DNA from: CADEED01 sp035286365
GTDB lineage: Bacteria; Pseudomonadota; Gammaproteobacteria; Steroidobacterales; Steroidobacteraceae
Direction of reading: 5' to 3'
Assembly: GCA_035286365.1 (NCBI GenBank)
Contig: DATHJZ010000186.1
Location: 1-38,144 of the forward strand
DNA: 38,144 nt
Each line of letters starts with the position of its first letter. The stretch's first letter is position 1. The notes below the pieces were generated by a model. It did not search any database. It saw only the letters and a list, made by a program, of their open reading frames with translations, and was not told where the DNA came from. Position numbers and translations under genes: made by a program. Positions 24,577 through 32,113 of this stretch are shown here, one piece after another.

Positions 24577-24965
24577 TCGCGTATTCCACAAACCGCAGCT
24601 AAGTGACTGAATTAAAGGTCCCACAGCGAGCGTTGTAAGAGTTACGTGTTGTTAGTGTTCCGCAATGCACCAGTGAGTGATGCGCGCAGGACACAACGAA
24701 TTTGCCGCAGAGATTTACGATATAGAAAACTCGGGATTTGCTCACGGGCACGGGTTCAATCGGTAGCTCAAGTTTCAGCTACTGGTGGGGACGACAAAAG
24801 CGTGGATCGACACGCGGGCTTAACTGTTTAGCCGGAGGCCGCAAGCCACCAACGTTCCAGCCGGATGATTAGCAGTCCGTGAAGTCGACTCGGTCGGCTG
24901 ACAGCGATTACCTAAGTCGACGTAGACGTAACTAACAAGCCCCGCGCAAGCGGGGCTTTTTTTTT
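24577..24965 (+). ncRNA. Candidate structured non-coding RNA, ~390 nt, unknown family
   Basis: A stretch with no credible gene, bounded by a promoter and a strong terminator. G+C is about 48% over 24601-24780 by my count, clearly below the flanks. Stems I can draw: CGTTGT (24631-24636) with ACAACG (24693-24698), closing a domain; an 8-bp stem CGGTAGCT (24761-24768) / AGCTACTG (24777-24784); GCGTG/CACGC (24800-24804 / 24811-24815); and GTCGAC / GTCGGC near 24883-24897. AAGTCGAC occurs twice (near 24882 and 24914). None of the hallmarks of RNase P RNA, tmRNA, 6S or SRP RNA is present. A 61-codon ORF (24646-24831) has no ribosome-binding site or protein-like composition. Confidence 0.6.
24937..24965 (+). 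terminator. Strong terminator of the ncRNA
   Basis: GCCCCGC (24939-24945) / GCGGGGC (24950-24956), extended by AA/TT, around a GCAA tetraloop, followed by nine T. Among the strongest terminators in the window. Confidence 0.95.
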
Positions 24966-24967
24966 GC

Positions 24968-25050
24968 ATGGTGCCGGTTGGGGGAAATGGGGACATTTTG
25001 CCTGCTTCGCGGAAATGAGGAATGTCCCCATTTCGCCCATTCGGCACCAT
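24968..25050. repeat. Long hairpin repeat element B
   Basis: 30-nt arms at 24968-24997 and 25021-25050 match at 27 of 30 positions and enclose a 23-nt loop. The outer end reads ATGGTGCCG, the inner end ATGGGGACATT. It shares GGTGCCG with element A and GGGGACA with element C. It sits between the ncRNA terminator and a lipoprotein gene. REP-like intergenic repeat by structure. Confidence 0.85.
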
Positions 25051-25065
25051 TCTAGAATCCGCGGC

Positions 25066-25611
25066 ATGCGCTTCATCGTCGCCGCAATGTTGTTAGCCGT
25101 GTGCCTGCCGCTCGCCGCCTGCAGGCAGGAAGTCACGCGCCAGGAAGTTGCCGAATTCATCGACCAGGCGGACAACGCCGCGCGCAAACGTTTCGCGCCG
25201 GAAATCTGCGAACTGCGCGGCAAGAATTTCAAGCTGAAGCAGATGTTCCAGGGCTACGAGCCGCGCATGGAGCCCACCGAAATGGAAATCGGCCGCAAGC
25301 TGTACTGCGCGAACGCCGGCAGTTTCTCGCGGATCCGCCAGTACAAACTCGAGCGCAAATCGATGGACATCGACATCGCGACCGATCGCCGGACGGCGCG
25401 CGTCACCGCTGACTACGTCGAGACCAGTCCTTACTACGAGCCGGGCATGATGCCCGCGACGCCGGACGACTTCCGCCAGTTCCAGGTGGTCGAGTCGCGT
25501 GACGAATCCGTCGTCGGCATCGAAGACGGAGATATCGTTTTCCTCAGCACCGAGAGCGACTCGCATCAATCGCTGATCAGCAAGGGCTCGGTCGAAATTC
25601 CCTATGACTGA
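25066..25611 (+). CDS. Putative lipoprotein of unknown function
   Basis: 181 aa. The signal sequence (MRFIVAAMLLAVCLPLAAC) ends in a clear LAAC lipobox with Arg-Gln after Cys, so it is probably an outer-membrane lipoprotein. The mature part begins with an amphipathic helix (EVAEFIDQADNAARKRFAPE) and contains four further blocks ending in SKGSVEIPYD. No catalytic motif is visible; the overall look is of a NTF2-like or DUF scaffold, but I do not recognise it. Leu8-Leu9... 'MLLAV' is written TTG-TTA. It starts 15 nt after repeat element B; the next gene follows after 27 nt on the same strand. Confidence 0.8.
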   Translation: MRFIVAAMLLAVCLPLAACRQEVTRQEVAEFIDQADNAARKRFAPEICELRGKNFKLKQMFQGYEPRMEPTEMEIGRKLYCANAGSFSRIRQYKLERKSMDIDIATDRRTARVTADYVETSPYYEPGMMPATPDDFRQFQVVESRDESVVGIEDGDIVFLSTESDSHQSLISKGSVEIPYD

Positions 25612-25638
25612 GGCACAGCGGCGACGCGGGGAATTTCG

Positions 25639-26115
25639 ATGAAAGCCCTGGCGGGCCCCGCCATGTTGTTAGTCATGGTGGGCGGCTTCCTCATCCACCG
25701 CAGCGTGTCGAAGGAAGCAGCTCCCTCGCGGGATTTCGTCGAGCTCGAGTTCGCGGGCGCCGACGCCGACCACACCGGCAGCTGCTATTCACTGAGTACC
25801 GTGCTCATCGCCAACGGTGTGTTCGGCGGCGCAATTCGCACATGGACCGAGGCCGGCGAGAATGCCTGGACACTGGGGCTCGAAACCGTCAGCCAGGCGT
25901 ACAACGGGCCGGTGCATGAATTCCAGAATTTCACGTTCGAGAAAGTGGGCAAACAAGTCCGGCTGAAGGCGGTCGAGGCGTCGAAGAATCGTCCCACGGA
26001 CGTGCAGGAGAACGTCGACTTGCTGCTCGACGCGCCGAATGCGCGCCATTCGACGCCGGTCGATCGCTGCCTCGAGTCTGGCGCCCCCGGCTATCGGTAC
26101 CAGCCGCGCAAGTAA
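25639..26115 (+). CDS. Hypothetical N-terminally anchored protein
   Basis: 158 aa with an N-terminal hydrophobic stretch (ALAGPAMLLVMVGGFLIH) that could be a signal anchor. The rest is soluble and beta-rich, with two cysteines (Cys in TGSCYSL and DRCLES) that could pair in the periplasm. I do not recognise the family. GGGGA lies just before the ATG at 25639. It follows the lipoprotein gene by 27 nt and precedes an esterase gene by 48 nt, so the three may be co-transcribed. Confidence 0.7.
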   Translation: MKALAGPAMLLVMVGGFLIHRSVSKEAAPSRDFVELEFAGADADHTGSCYSLSTVLIANGVFGGAIRTWTEAGENAWTLGLETVSQAYNGPVHEFQNFTFEKVGKQVRLKAVEASKNRPTDVQENVDLLLDAPNARHSTPVDRCLESGAPGYRYQPRK

Positions 26116-26163
26116 TCCGCAGGCGCTGAACAATTCCCGGCGGTTGTGGCATGGTTCGCGGCC

Positions 26164-27015
26164 ATGCGCATCAATGCCGCCCTGCTGATCCTTCTCTCCG
26201 CCGCCGCCTCTGCACAGCAGGCAGGTTCGCCACAGGTCATCCCTCTTTGGGAAAAAGGCGCGCCGGGTTTCGAATCGCGTCGCAATGAGCCGGAGCAACA
26301 CCAGGACTGGTGGTTCAAGAACATTCACAACCCGTCTCTGACGGTGTTTCTGCCGCCGGCGGGCAAATCGAACGGTACCGCCGTCATCGTTGCAGCCGGC
26401 GGCGGACATCGCGAACTGGTGTTCAATCCCGAGGGTGTCGAACCCGCGCAATACCTGGCGAGCCTTGGGGTCACTGCATTTGCGCTGAAGTACCGGCTGT
26501 TCCGCGAGCCGGGCTCGAAGTACACGCTCGACAATACCGCCGAGGATATTCGTCGCGCGATGCGCACGGTGCGCGCCCGCGCGGCCGAGTGGCACGTGGA
26601 TCCGGATCGCATAGGCGTCATGGGATGGTCGGCCGGCGGTGAAGTCGCCGCGCTGGTGGCCTATCCACCCGTGAACGGTGACGCTTCCGCCAAGGATCCG
26701 GTAGAACGCGTCAGCGCGCGGCCGGACTTCGAGATTCTCATCTATCCCGGCCCGCTCGGCCTTCCGGAGAAGGTGCCCGCGGACGCGCCGCCGCTGTTCC
26801 TGCTGGGCGCGGCCGATGATGAAAACGTCGCCGACGTGTTGTTCGATCTGACCCGCAAGTATCACGCCGCAGGCGCGTCGATCGAGACGCACATCTACAC
26901 GCAGGGCAAACACGCCTTCAACATGGGCCAACGTTCGCCGTTCGTGAGCATCAAACACTGGCCGCAGCGCCTGGCCGAGTGGCTGGAAGACCGCGGCCTC
27001 ACCAGGAAGAACTGA
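26164..27015 (+). CDS. Secreted alpha/beta hydrolase (acetyl-xylan-esterase-like)
   Basis: 283 aa with signal peptide MRINAALLILLSAAASAQQ. Fold motifs: VIVAAGGGHRELVFNPEG (oxyanion-hole region), nucleophile Ser156 in MGWSAGGE, acid in LGAADDENV, and His in QGKHAFNMG. The opening VIPLWEKGAPG is typical of the BD-FAE / carbohydrate-esterase-like group that deacetylates or de-feruloylates plant polysaccharides. The exact substrate is inference. The start at ATG 26164 gives the signal peptide; a GTG at 26146 would add five residues before it. The rhomboid gene starts 4 nt after its stop. A secreted mannanase lies at 32.1 kb, consistent with polysaccharide use. Confidence 0.85.
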   Translation: MRINAALLILLSAAASAQQAGSPQVIPLWEKGAPGFESRRNEPEQHQDWWFKNIHNPSLTVFLPPAGKSNGTAVIVAAGGGHRELVFNPEGVEPAQYLASLGVTAFALKYRLFREPGSKYTLDNTAEDIRRAMRTVRARAAEWHVDPDRIGVMGWSAGGEVAALVAYPPVNGDASAKDPVERVSARPDFEILIYPGPLGLPEKVPADAPPLFLLGAADDENVADVLFDLTRKYHAAGASIETHIYTQGKHAFNMGQRSPFVSIKHWPQRLAEWLEDRGLTRKN

Positions 27016-27019
27016 CTCC

Positions 27020-27634
27020 GTGAACTTCGAACAAACACCGGGTTCGCTGGTCATTCTCGCGTTGATCGTCATCGTGAGCTTCCTGGCGCTGCGCGTGTCG
27101 CCGCAAATCCTGCGCCGCAATCTGCTGCGCCCCTACTGGATGCTGCGTGAGCGCACGTACGACACCATCGTCACCAGCGGATTCATCCACGGCGATTTTG
27201 GGCATCTGCTGTTCAATGGCCTGACGCTGTATTTCTTCGGGCCCGGCCTCGAGGCGCGCATCGGCACGACGCGTTTCGTCGCGCTGTATTTCGTCGGTCT
27301 CGTGGTCAGCAGCCTCGGCACTGTCTACAAGCAGCGCAACAATCCCGATTACGCCGCGCTCGGTGCGTCGGGGGCGATTCTCGCCGTGTTGTTCGCGTAC
27401 ATCGTCTATTACCCGACGAGAATGCTGTACCTGTACTTCGCGATTCCGATTCCCGCGGTTTTGTTCGCGTTCGGTTATCTCGCGTACAGCTGGTGGGCGT
27501 CGAAGAACAAGCGCGACAACATCAACCACGACGCGCATCTGGATGGCGCACTCACCGGGTTGATCTTCGTCGGACTGACGGATATCGACGCGTGGCGGCG
27601 AGCGTTTCAGATAGTCGGGGACAGATTTATTTAA
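27020..27634 (+). CDS. Rhomboid-family intramembrane serine protease
   Basis: 204 aa, six hydrophobic segments. The catalytic dyad is visible: Ser117 in ALGASGAILAV (GxSG) and His173 in NINHDAHLDGALTG. The L1/helix-2 motif HGDFGHLLFNGLTLYFFG, with its conserved His and Asn, is also present. Cleaves transmembrane substrates; the substrate is unknown. GTG start at 27020, 4 nt after the esterase stop. The last codons (GDRFI) and TAA are supplied by the palindromic repeat at 27617-27644, so the C-terminus has been rewritten by that element. Confidence 0.92.
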   Translation: MNFEQTPGSLVILALIVIVSFLALRVSPQILRRNLLRPYWMLRERTYDTIVTSGFIHGDFGHLLFNGLTLYFFGPGLEARIGTTRFVALYFVGLVVSSLGTVYKQRNNPDYAALGASGAILAVLFAYIVYYPTRMLYLYFAIPIPAVLFAFGYLAYSWWASKNKRDNINHDAHLDGALTGLIFVGLTDIDAWRRAFQIVGDRFI

Positions 27635-27644
27635 ATCTGTCCCC
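27617..27644. repeat. Palindromic repeat element C
   Basis: Arms GGGGACAGATTTA (27617-27629) and its perfect complement (27632-27644) around TT. It lies at the tail-to-tail junction of the rhomboid and 2OG-oxygenase genes and provides the rhomboid stop codon. The GGGGACA end is also present inside element B. From memory, GGGGACAGATTTA-type palindromes are frequent intergenic repeats in gammaproteobacteria. Confidence 0.85.
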
Positions 27645-27645
27645 A

Positions 27646-28263
27646 TCAAAACCACGAGTAGTTGAACGAGATCGAAATCCGTTCGGTTTCCGTGGGATTC
27701 GGCGCCACTTCATGGCGCAGCCAGCTCTCGAACAGCACCAGCCGCTGCTGCTGCGCCGGGATGGTCACCCATATCTTGTTCTCCCGGCGGACCTTCGACT
27801 TGCGCGGCGGGGCGGCCATATACCGCTCGAGCCGCGGATCCTCGAACTTGAGTCCCGAACAGCCGCGCGGCGTGCGCACGTAGTACGTGCCGCTCAGCGT
27901 CGCCAGCGGATGCAGGTGCAGCCCATGCACGACCTGCCGCATCATGGTGTTCACCCAGCAATCCGTCATCACGAGTTTGCGCCCGGCGAGATCGAAGTCG
28001 AGCGTGCGCGTGAAGCTGCGTACATGTGCGTCGATGCGTTTCTCGAGCGCCGCAAATGTCGGAGACATCCGATGCATGCGGGCGGCGGAATTGTACGAGG
28101 TATAACCGCCAGGATAGTTAGTCTTCGACCAGGTCTGCCCGGCGGTGTCTTCGAGCGCCAGCGTCCGGCATTCACGCAGCAGGCGCGAGTTCAGGGTGTT
28201 AGACGCGGCGCCGGCCAGCTTTGCGGTGTACACGCGGGTCGGAAAAAATGTTTGCACGGGCAT
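27646..28263 (-). CDS. Putative 2OG-Fe(II) oxygenase (TIGR02466-like)
   Basis: 205 aa from the ATG at 28263 (MPVQTFFPTRVY); the frame is open further but without similarity. Matches my memory of the TIGR02466 family: W-x-N-x-M before GLHLHPLATLSGTYYV, KFEDPR in the middle, and LFESWLRHEVAPN then RISISFNYSWF at the end. The His residues in GLHLHP and WLRHEV are the probable iron ligands. Substrate unknown; soluble, no signal peptide. It converges on the rhomboid gene with the palindrome between, and is divergent from the beta-propeller gene (80 bp). Confidence 0.8.
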   Translation of the reverse strand: MPVQTFFPTRVYTAKLAGAASNTLNSRLLRECRTLALEDTAGQTWSKTNYPGGYTSYNSAARMHRMSPTFAALEKRIDAHVRSFTRTLDFDLAGRKLVMTDCWVNTMMRQVVHGLHLHPLATLSGTYYVRTPRGCSGLKFEDPRLERYMAAPPRKSKVRRENKIWVTIPAQQQRLVLFESWLRHEVAPNPTETERISISFNYSWF

Positions 28264-28343
28264 GCCGCGAGCATAGGCAAAGTATGGCGAGCCGCAAAGC
28301 GGCACGACTATACTTCGCGTCCCTTCCATCAAGGACGTTGACC

Positions 28344-29186
28344 ATGAAGCCCCTCTTCACGTTAGGCGCTCTGGCGCTGGCGGTGTCGCTCGCGACCGCC
28401 GCGCAAGCCGATCACAAGCTCACCAAGTCGTGGGAATCCGAAGCCACGTTGAAGGTCCCGGAATCGGTGCGCCTCGATGCCAAGCGCAAGGTGCTGTACG
28501 TCTCCAACATCGACGGCGAACCGTGGAACGCCGACGGCAAGGGCTCGATCGCCAAACTCGGCCTTGACGGCAAGATCATCGCCGCCGAATGGGTGACCGG
28601 CCTCGACTGCCCGAAGGGCCTGGCGCTCTCGGACGACGGCAAGTGGCTGTACGCGGCGGACGCGGGCGGCATTGTCGTCATCGACATCGAGGCCGGGAAG
28701 ATAAAGAACAAGATCGCAATCCCCGACGGCCAGCAGTTGAACGACCTCGTCAACGACAAGGGCACGCTGTACGTCTCCGACTCCAAGGGCAAGAAGGTCT
28801 ACGTCGTCAAGGACGGCGCGGCTTCCGTGTACCTCGACGAGAAGGTGCTCAAAGGCCCGAATGGCCTGTTGGTGCACAAGGGCGCGTTGTACGTGCTCGA
28901 CGCCGACAGCCTGAACAAGGTCGAGAAGGACAAGTCGCTCATGGTGCTCGCCAGCGGCATGCCGGGCGGAGTCGACGGCCTCGAGAACGTCAAGGGCGAC
29001 GACTTCCTGGTTTCCGTGTGGGGCGGCGCCGTGTGGTACGTGAAGGCGGACGGCTCAAAGGAATTGCTGTTCGACGGCAAGGCCGAGAAAACCAGCACCG
29101 CCGACATTGGCTGGGATCCGAAAACGATGACCGTCTACGTGCCGACGTTCTTCAAGAACACGGTCATCGCCTTCAAGGTCGAGTAG
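28344..29186 (+). CDS. Periplasmic SMP-30/gluconolactonase-like beta-propeller
   Basis: 280 aa with signal peptide (KPLFTLGALALAVSLATAAQA, cut before DHK). Repeating blades of the form ...LDAKRKVLYVSN..., LSDDGKWLYAADAGG, NDKGTLYVSDSKGKKVYVV and WDPKTMTVYVPTFFKN mark an NHL/SMP-30 propeller. Family members bind metal and hydrolyse lactones, or act as binding proteins; the catalytic assignment is not secure. AAGGA precedes the ATG at 28344. Lysine-rich compared with neighbours, but coding composition is otherwise normal. Monocistronic by spacing. Confidence 0.85.
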   Translation: MKPLFTLGALALAVSLATAAQADHKLTKSWESEATLKVPESVRLDAKRKVLYVSNIDGEPWNADGKGSIAKLGLDGKIIAAEWVTGLDCPKGLALSDDGKWLYAADAGGIVVIDIEAGKIKNKIAIPDGQQLNDLVNDKGTLYVSDSKGKKVYVVKDGAASVYLDEKVLKGPNGLLVHKGALYVLDADSLNKVEKDKSLMVLASGMPGGVDGLENVKGDDFLVSVWGGAVWYVKADGSKELLFDGKAEKTSTADIGWDPKTMTVYVPTFFKNTVIAFKVE

Positions 29187-29223
29187 CTAGTTTCGTCAGC
29201 GGGTGGGGCGCAACGTCCGCGCC

Positions 29224-29430
29224 TCATCCGATCGACCGCAGCGCGATCCACAGGCCGAATCCGCCGGCCAGCAGCACCGCCACGCAGATCCACAGCCACA
29301 TCCAGCGACCGGTCGCGCGCCCGGGCGGCGGCGCGCGGCTCATGGATTCCTCGATCATGTCGTGCTCGCCGTCACGAATGTGGCGTGGCACGGCGCGGCG
29401 ATCGTTGGCGGTTTCGCCCGGCAAATTCAT
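29224..29430 (-). CDS. Small membrane protein of unknown function
   Basis: 68 aa. Hydrophilic N-terminus (MNLPGETANDRRAVPRHIRD), Arg/Pro-rich middle, and one C-terminal membrane segment (WMWLWICVAVLLAGGFGLW). A second start, ATG 29343, has GAGGA at good distance and would give a 39-residue form keeping the membrane segment. I cannot tell which is used. It occupies the 404-bp space between the propeller and kinase genes, which otherwise shows nothing. Confidence 0.5.
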   Translation of the reverse strand: MNLPGETANDRRAVPRHIRDGEHDMIEESMSRAPPPGRATGRWMWLWICVAVLLAGGFGLWIALRSIG

Positions 29431-29590
29431 GCCGCCGACTGTATGCGCGCGGGCGCCCGGCGACCAGTGTGATTTGCTCCACAGTTAGGGCTTGCGGGCC
29501 GGCTGCCGTGCTGCAACAAAGCTCAGTAATCCCCCCGCGTGCCGACACTTGATACAGGAGTAGAGCCTTCCGAGGTCGCGCCTTGCGCGC

Positions 29591-32113
29591 ATGAATCAAG
29601 TGAATCGCGATCTGAAACAACAACTGGCGCGCGCTTTCGGGCTCGAGTCCGGGACCGACGTGGATGCGCTGATTGCGGCGCTGCGTTCGGGCGGCGACGT
29701 CGACGTGCAGACGCTGCGCAAGGGCTGCCTCGCGCTGGTCGACAACGTGCGCGAGGCGCGCGACGCGCACGCGGTGAGCGATCAACGCCTCAAGATCGCG
29801 CTCGAAGCCTCGGACCTGGGGCTGTGGGAATGGAACATCGCCACGGACGAAGTGTTCATCGATCGCGTCTACGGCAAGTTCATCGGCCGCGACGATGGAG
29901 ACCGCGTCTGGCCGCTGCGGGAGCTCGCCGAGACGGTGCATCCCGAGGACCGTCCCGTATTCAGCGCCACACTACGCGCGGCGGTGGACGGCAGCGCGCC
30001 TAAATTCCAGATCGATCATCGTGTCAGGCATGCGGATGGCCGCTGGGTGTGGCTCGAGACCTTCGGCGACGTCACGCAGCGCGATGCGACCGGCCGCGCG
30101 CTGCGCATGACCGGCACGCACGCGAACATCACCGATCGCAAACAACTCGAGCGCGCGCTCAGCAACACGCTGCGCGTGATGCACGCGCTGCTGGAGACAC
30201 TACCGCTGCCGGTGATCATCCGCGACGCCGAGCGTCGCGTCACGATGGTGAACGCAGCCTGGGAAGACATGCTCGGCGTGCCGCGCCAGGACATCATCGG
30301 CAAGCAGCTTGATTCCGATCCCACGCTCCCGAAGTCGATTGGCCATCGCGAGACCGACGACGAGGTGCTCGCGACGAAGAAATCCCTACGCTACGAGACA
30401 GCGGTCCACACCAGCGACGGAACCGTCTACAATGTCATCGTCGCCAAGACGCCGCTGGTCGCCGAAGATGGCGCGATCGTCGGCATCGCCTCGGTCACGA
30501 CCGACATCTCCGAACAGAAGCGCTCGGCCGCCGTGCTCGAGCGCGCGCGCGTTTCGGCCGAGGCTGCGGTGCAGGCCAAGTCACGCTTCCTCGCCAACAT
30601 GAGCCACGAGCTGCGTACGCCGTTGAACGGCGTGGTCGGCATGGCCTCGCTGCTGGAAAACACCGCGCTCGATGCCAAACAACGCCGTTTCGTACGCACG
30701 CTCAAGAGCTCCGCCGAGGCGTTGATAACGCTCATCAACGACGTGCTCGATCTTTCCAAGGCCGAGGCCGGCAAACTCGAGCTGGCGCGTGCCCCTTTCG
30801 AGTTGCGGCGGGAGCTGGAACAAGTCGTCGGCTTGTTTGGCGCGCGCGCCCACGCCAAGGGAATCGAGATCGCGGCGCACATCGCGCGCGACGTACCCGC
30901 CACGATCCACGGCGATTCGATCCGGCTGCGCCAGGTGCTGGGCAACCTGGTCAACAACGCGGTCAAGTTCACGGAGAGCGGCGCGGTGTTGTTGGCCGTC
31001 ACGGTCGTCCCAGGCGAAAGCCAGGAAGCGATTCTGGATTTCTCGGTGACCGACACCGGCCTCGGCATCTCGGCCGACGAACAGCAGCGCATCTTCGAAG
31101 CCTTCGAGCAGGCGGACGGTAGTGTCACGCGCAAGTTCGGCGGCACGGGCCTCGGGCTCGCCATCAGTCGCCAGCTGGTGGAACTCATGCACGGCAGCAT
31201 GGATCTCCAAAGCGAGGCCGGCCGCGGCAGCCGCTTTTCGTTCCGTATCCCGGTCGGCGTACCGCGCGTCGAACTACCGCAGGTTGCGCCGGCAACGGAT
31301 CTCGGCGCCATTGTCATCGGCATGCACCCGGTGATCCGCAGCGCGGTGTGCGACACCATTTCGGTTGAAAGCACCCACGTCATCAGCGTGGATTCCTGCA
31401 TCGGTGCGATCGAGGCGCTGCAGGATTTCGGCGGTCACGTGAAGCGCATCCGCGTCGTCATCGATTCCAATGCCGCGGCGAAGATGGAACAGGCGGTGAG
31501 CGGCATACGCGCCGCGGCCGCGCCGCGCCCGGTGGAAGTGATCGCGTTGTTGCCGCCGGATGCCGACGCCACACCAGCCGCCGGCGTGAGCCGCTGCCTG
31601 GTGAAGCCGCTGTGCACGGTGGACCTGCTGGCAAGCCATGCCGCGGTCGATACCGCACAGAGCGTACGCGTCCGGGTGTTGCCGCTCAGTGGCTCGCGGG
31701 GCCGCGCCCTGGTCGTCGAAGACAATGCCGTCAACCAGGAAATGGCGCGCGCGATGCTCGACATGCTGGGATTCAACGTCACCACCGCGTCGAATGGCCG
31801 CGAAGGCGTGCTGGCCGCGGCGGCCGATCCCGACCTCGATCTCATTCTCATGGACTGCCAGATGCCGGTGATGGACGGCCTCGCCGCGGCCCGCGCCATC
31901 CGCGAAACTGAGCACGAGGGCACACGCGTGCCGATCGTGGCGCTGACCGGCAACGCGATGCCCGGCGATCGTGAGGCCTGCGTCGCGGCCGGCATGGACG
32001 ACTACCTCGCCAAGCCGTTCTCGCTCTCCGCGCTCAAGGCGATGATCGACAAGTGGACCGGCAGCGCGACGCTGCCCGGCGCCAGGATTGCCGCCACGCG
32101 CAAGTCCAGCTAG
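29591..32113 (+). CDS. Soluble PAS-PAS hybrid histidine kinase
   Basis: 840 aa, no membrane segment, so it senses an internal signal. Order: N-terminal helix (1-60); first PAS (~65-185, LGLWEWN...WVWLETFGDVTQRD); second PAS (~195-308); HisKA with His339 in NMSHELRTPLNG; ATPase domain (N box NNAVKF, DTGLGIS, GGTGLGLAIS, to ~555); a degenerate receiver (~568-685) with Asp625 in RVVIDSN and Lys672, but without the acidic pair; and a complete receiver (~705-825) with Asp755 in LILMDCQMPVMDG. No output domain, so phosphate must pass to a separate protein. Its stop abuts that of the convergent mannanase gene with zero spacing. ArcB/BarA-like in layout. Confidence 0.93.
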   Translation: MNQVNRDLKQQLARAFGLESGTDVDALIAALRSGGDVDVQTLRKGCLALVDNVREARDAHAVSDQRLKIALEASDLGLWEWNIATDEVFIDRVYGKFIGRDDGDRVWPLRELAETVHPEDRPVFSATLRAAVDGSAPKFQIDHRVRHADGRWVWLETFGDVTQRDATGRALRMTGTHANITDRKQLERALSNTLRVMHALLETLPLPVIIRDAERRVTMVNAAWEDMLGVPRQDIIGKQLDSDPTLPKSIGHRETDDEVLATKKSLRYETAVHTSDGTVYNVIVAKTPLVAEDGAIVGIASVTTDISEQKRSAAVLERARVSAEAAVQAKSRFLANMSHELRTPLNGVVGMASLLENTALDAKQRRFVRTLKSSAEALITLINDVLDLSKAEAGKLELARAPFELRRELEQVVGLFGARAHAKGIEIAAHIARDVPATIHGDSIRLRQVLGNLVNNAVKFTESGAVLLAVTVVPGESQEAILDFSVTDTGLGISADEQQRIFEAFEQADGSVTRKFGGTGLGLAISRQLVELMHGSMDLQSEAGRGSRFSFRIPVGVPRVELPQVAPATDLGAIVIGMHPVIRSAVCDTISVESTHVISVDSCIGAIEALQDFGGHVKRIRVVIDSNAAAKMEQAVSGIRAAAAPRPVEVIALLPPDADATPAAGVSRCLVKPLCTVDLLASHAAVDTAQSVRVRVLPLSGSRGRALVVEDNAVNQEMARAMLDMLGFNVTTASNGREGVLAAAADPDLDLILMDCQMPVMDGLAAARAIRETEHEGTRVPIVALTGNAMPGDREACVAAGMDDYLAKPFSLSALKAMIDKWTGSATLPGARIAATRKSS

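Noticed and set aside
24577..24965. RNase P RNA, tmRNA, 6S or SRP RNA
   Set aside because: No GAGGAAAGTCC core, no tag-peptide frame or CCA end, no 6S open-bubble pattern and no SRP Alu/tetraloop core.
24577..24965. CsrB/RsmZ-type GGA-rich regulatory RNA
   Set aside because: About six GGA triplets, no more than expected by chance, and few lie in hairpin loops.
20000..25000. Sortase or LPXTG-type target beside the Pds pair
   Set aside because: No TLxTC motif or LPXTG-type tail found in any frame I read.
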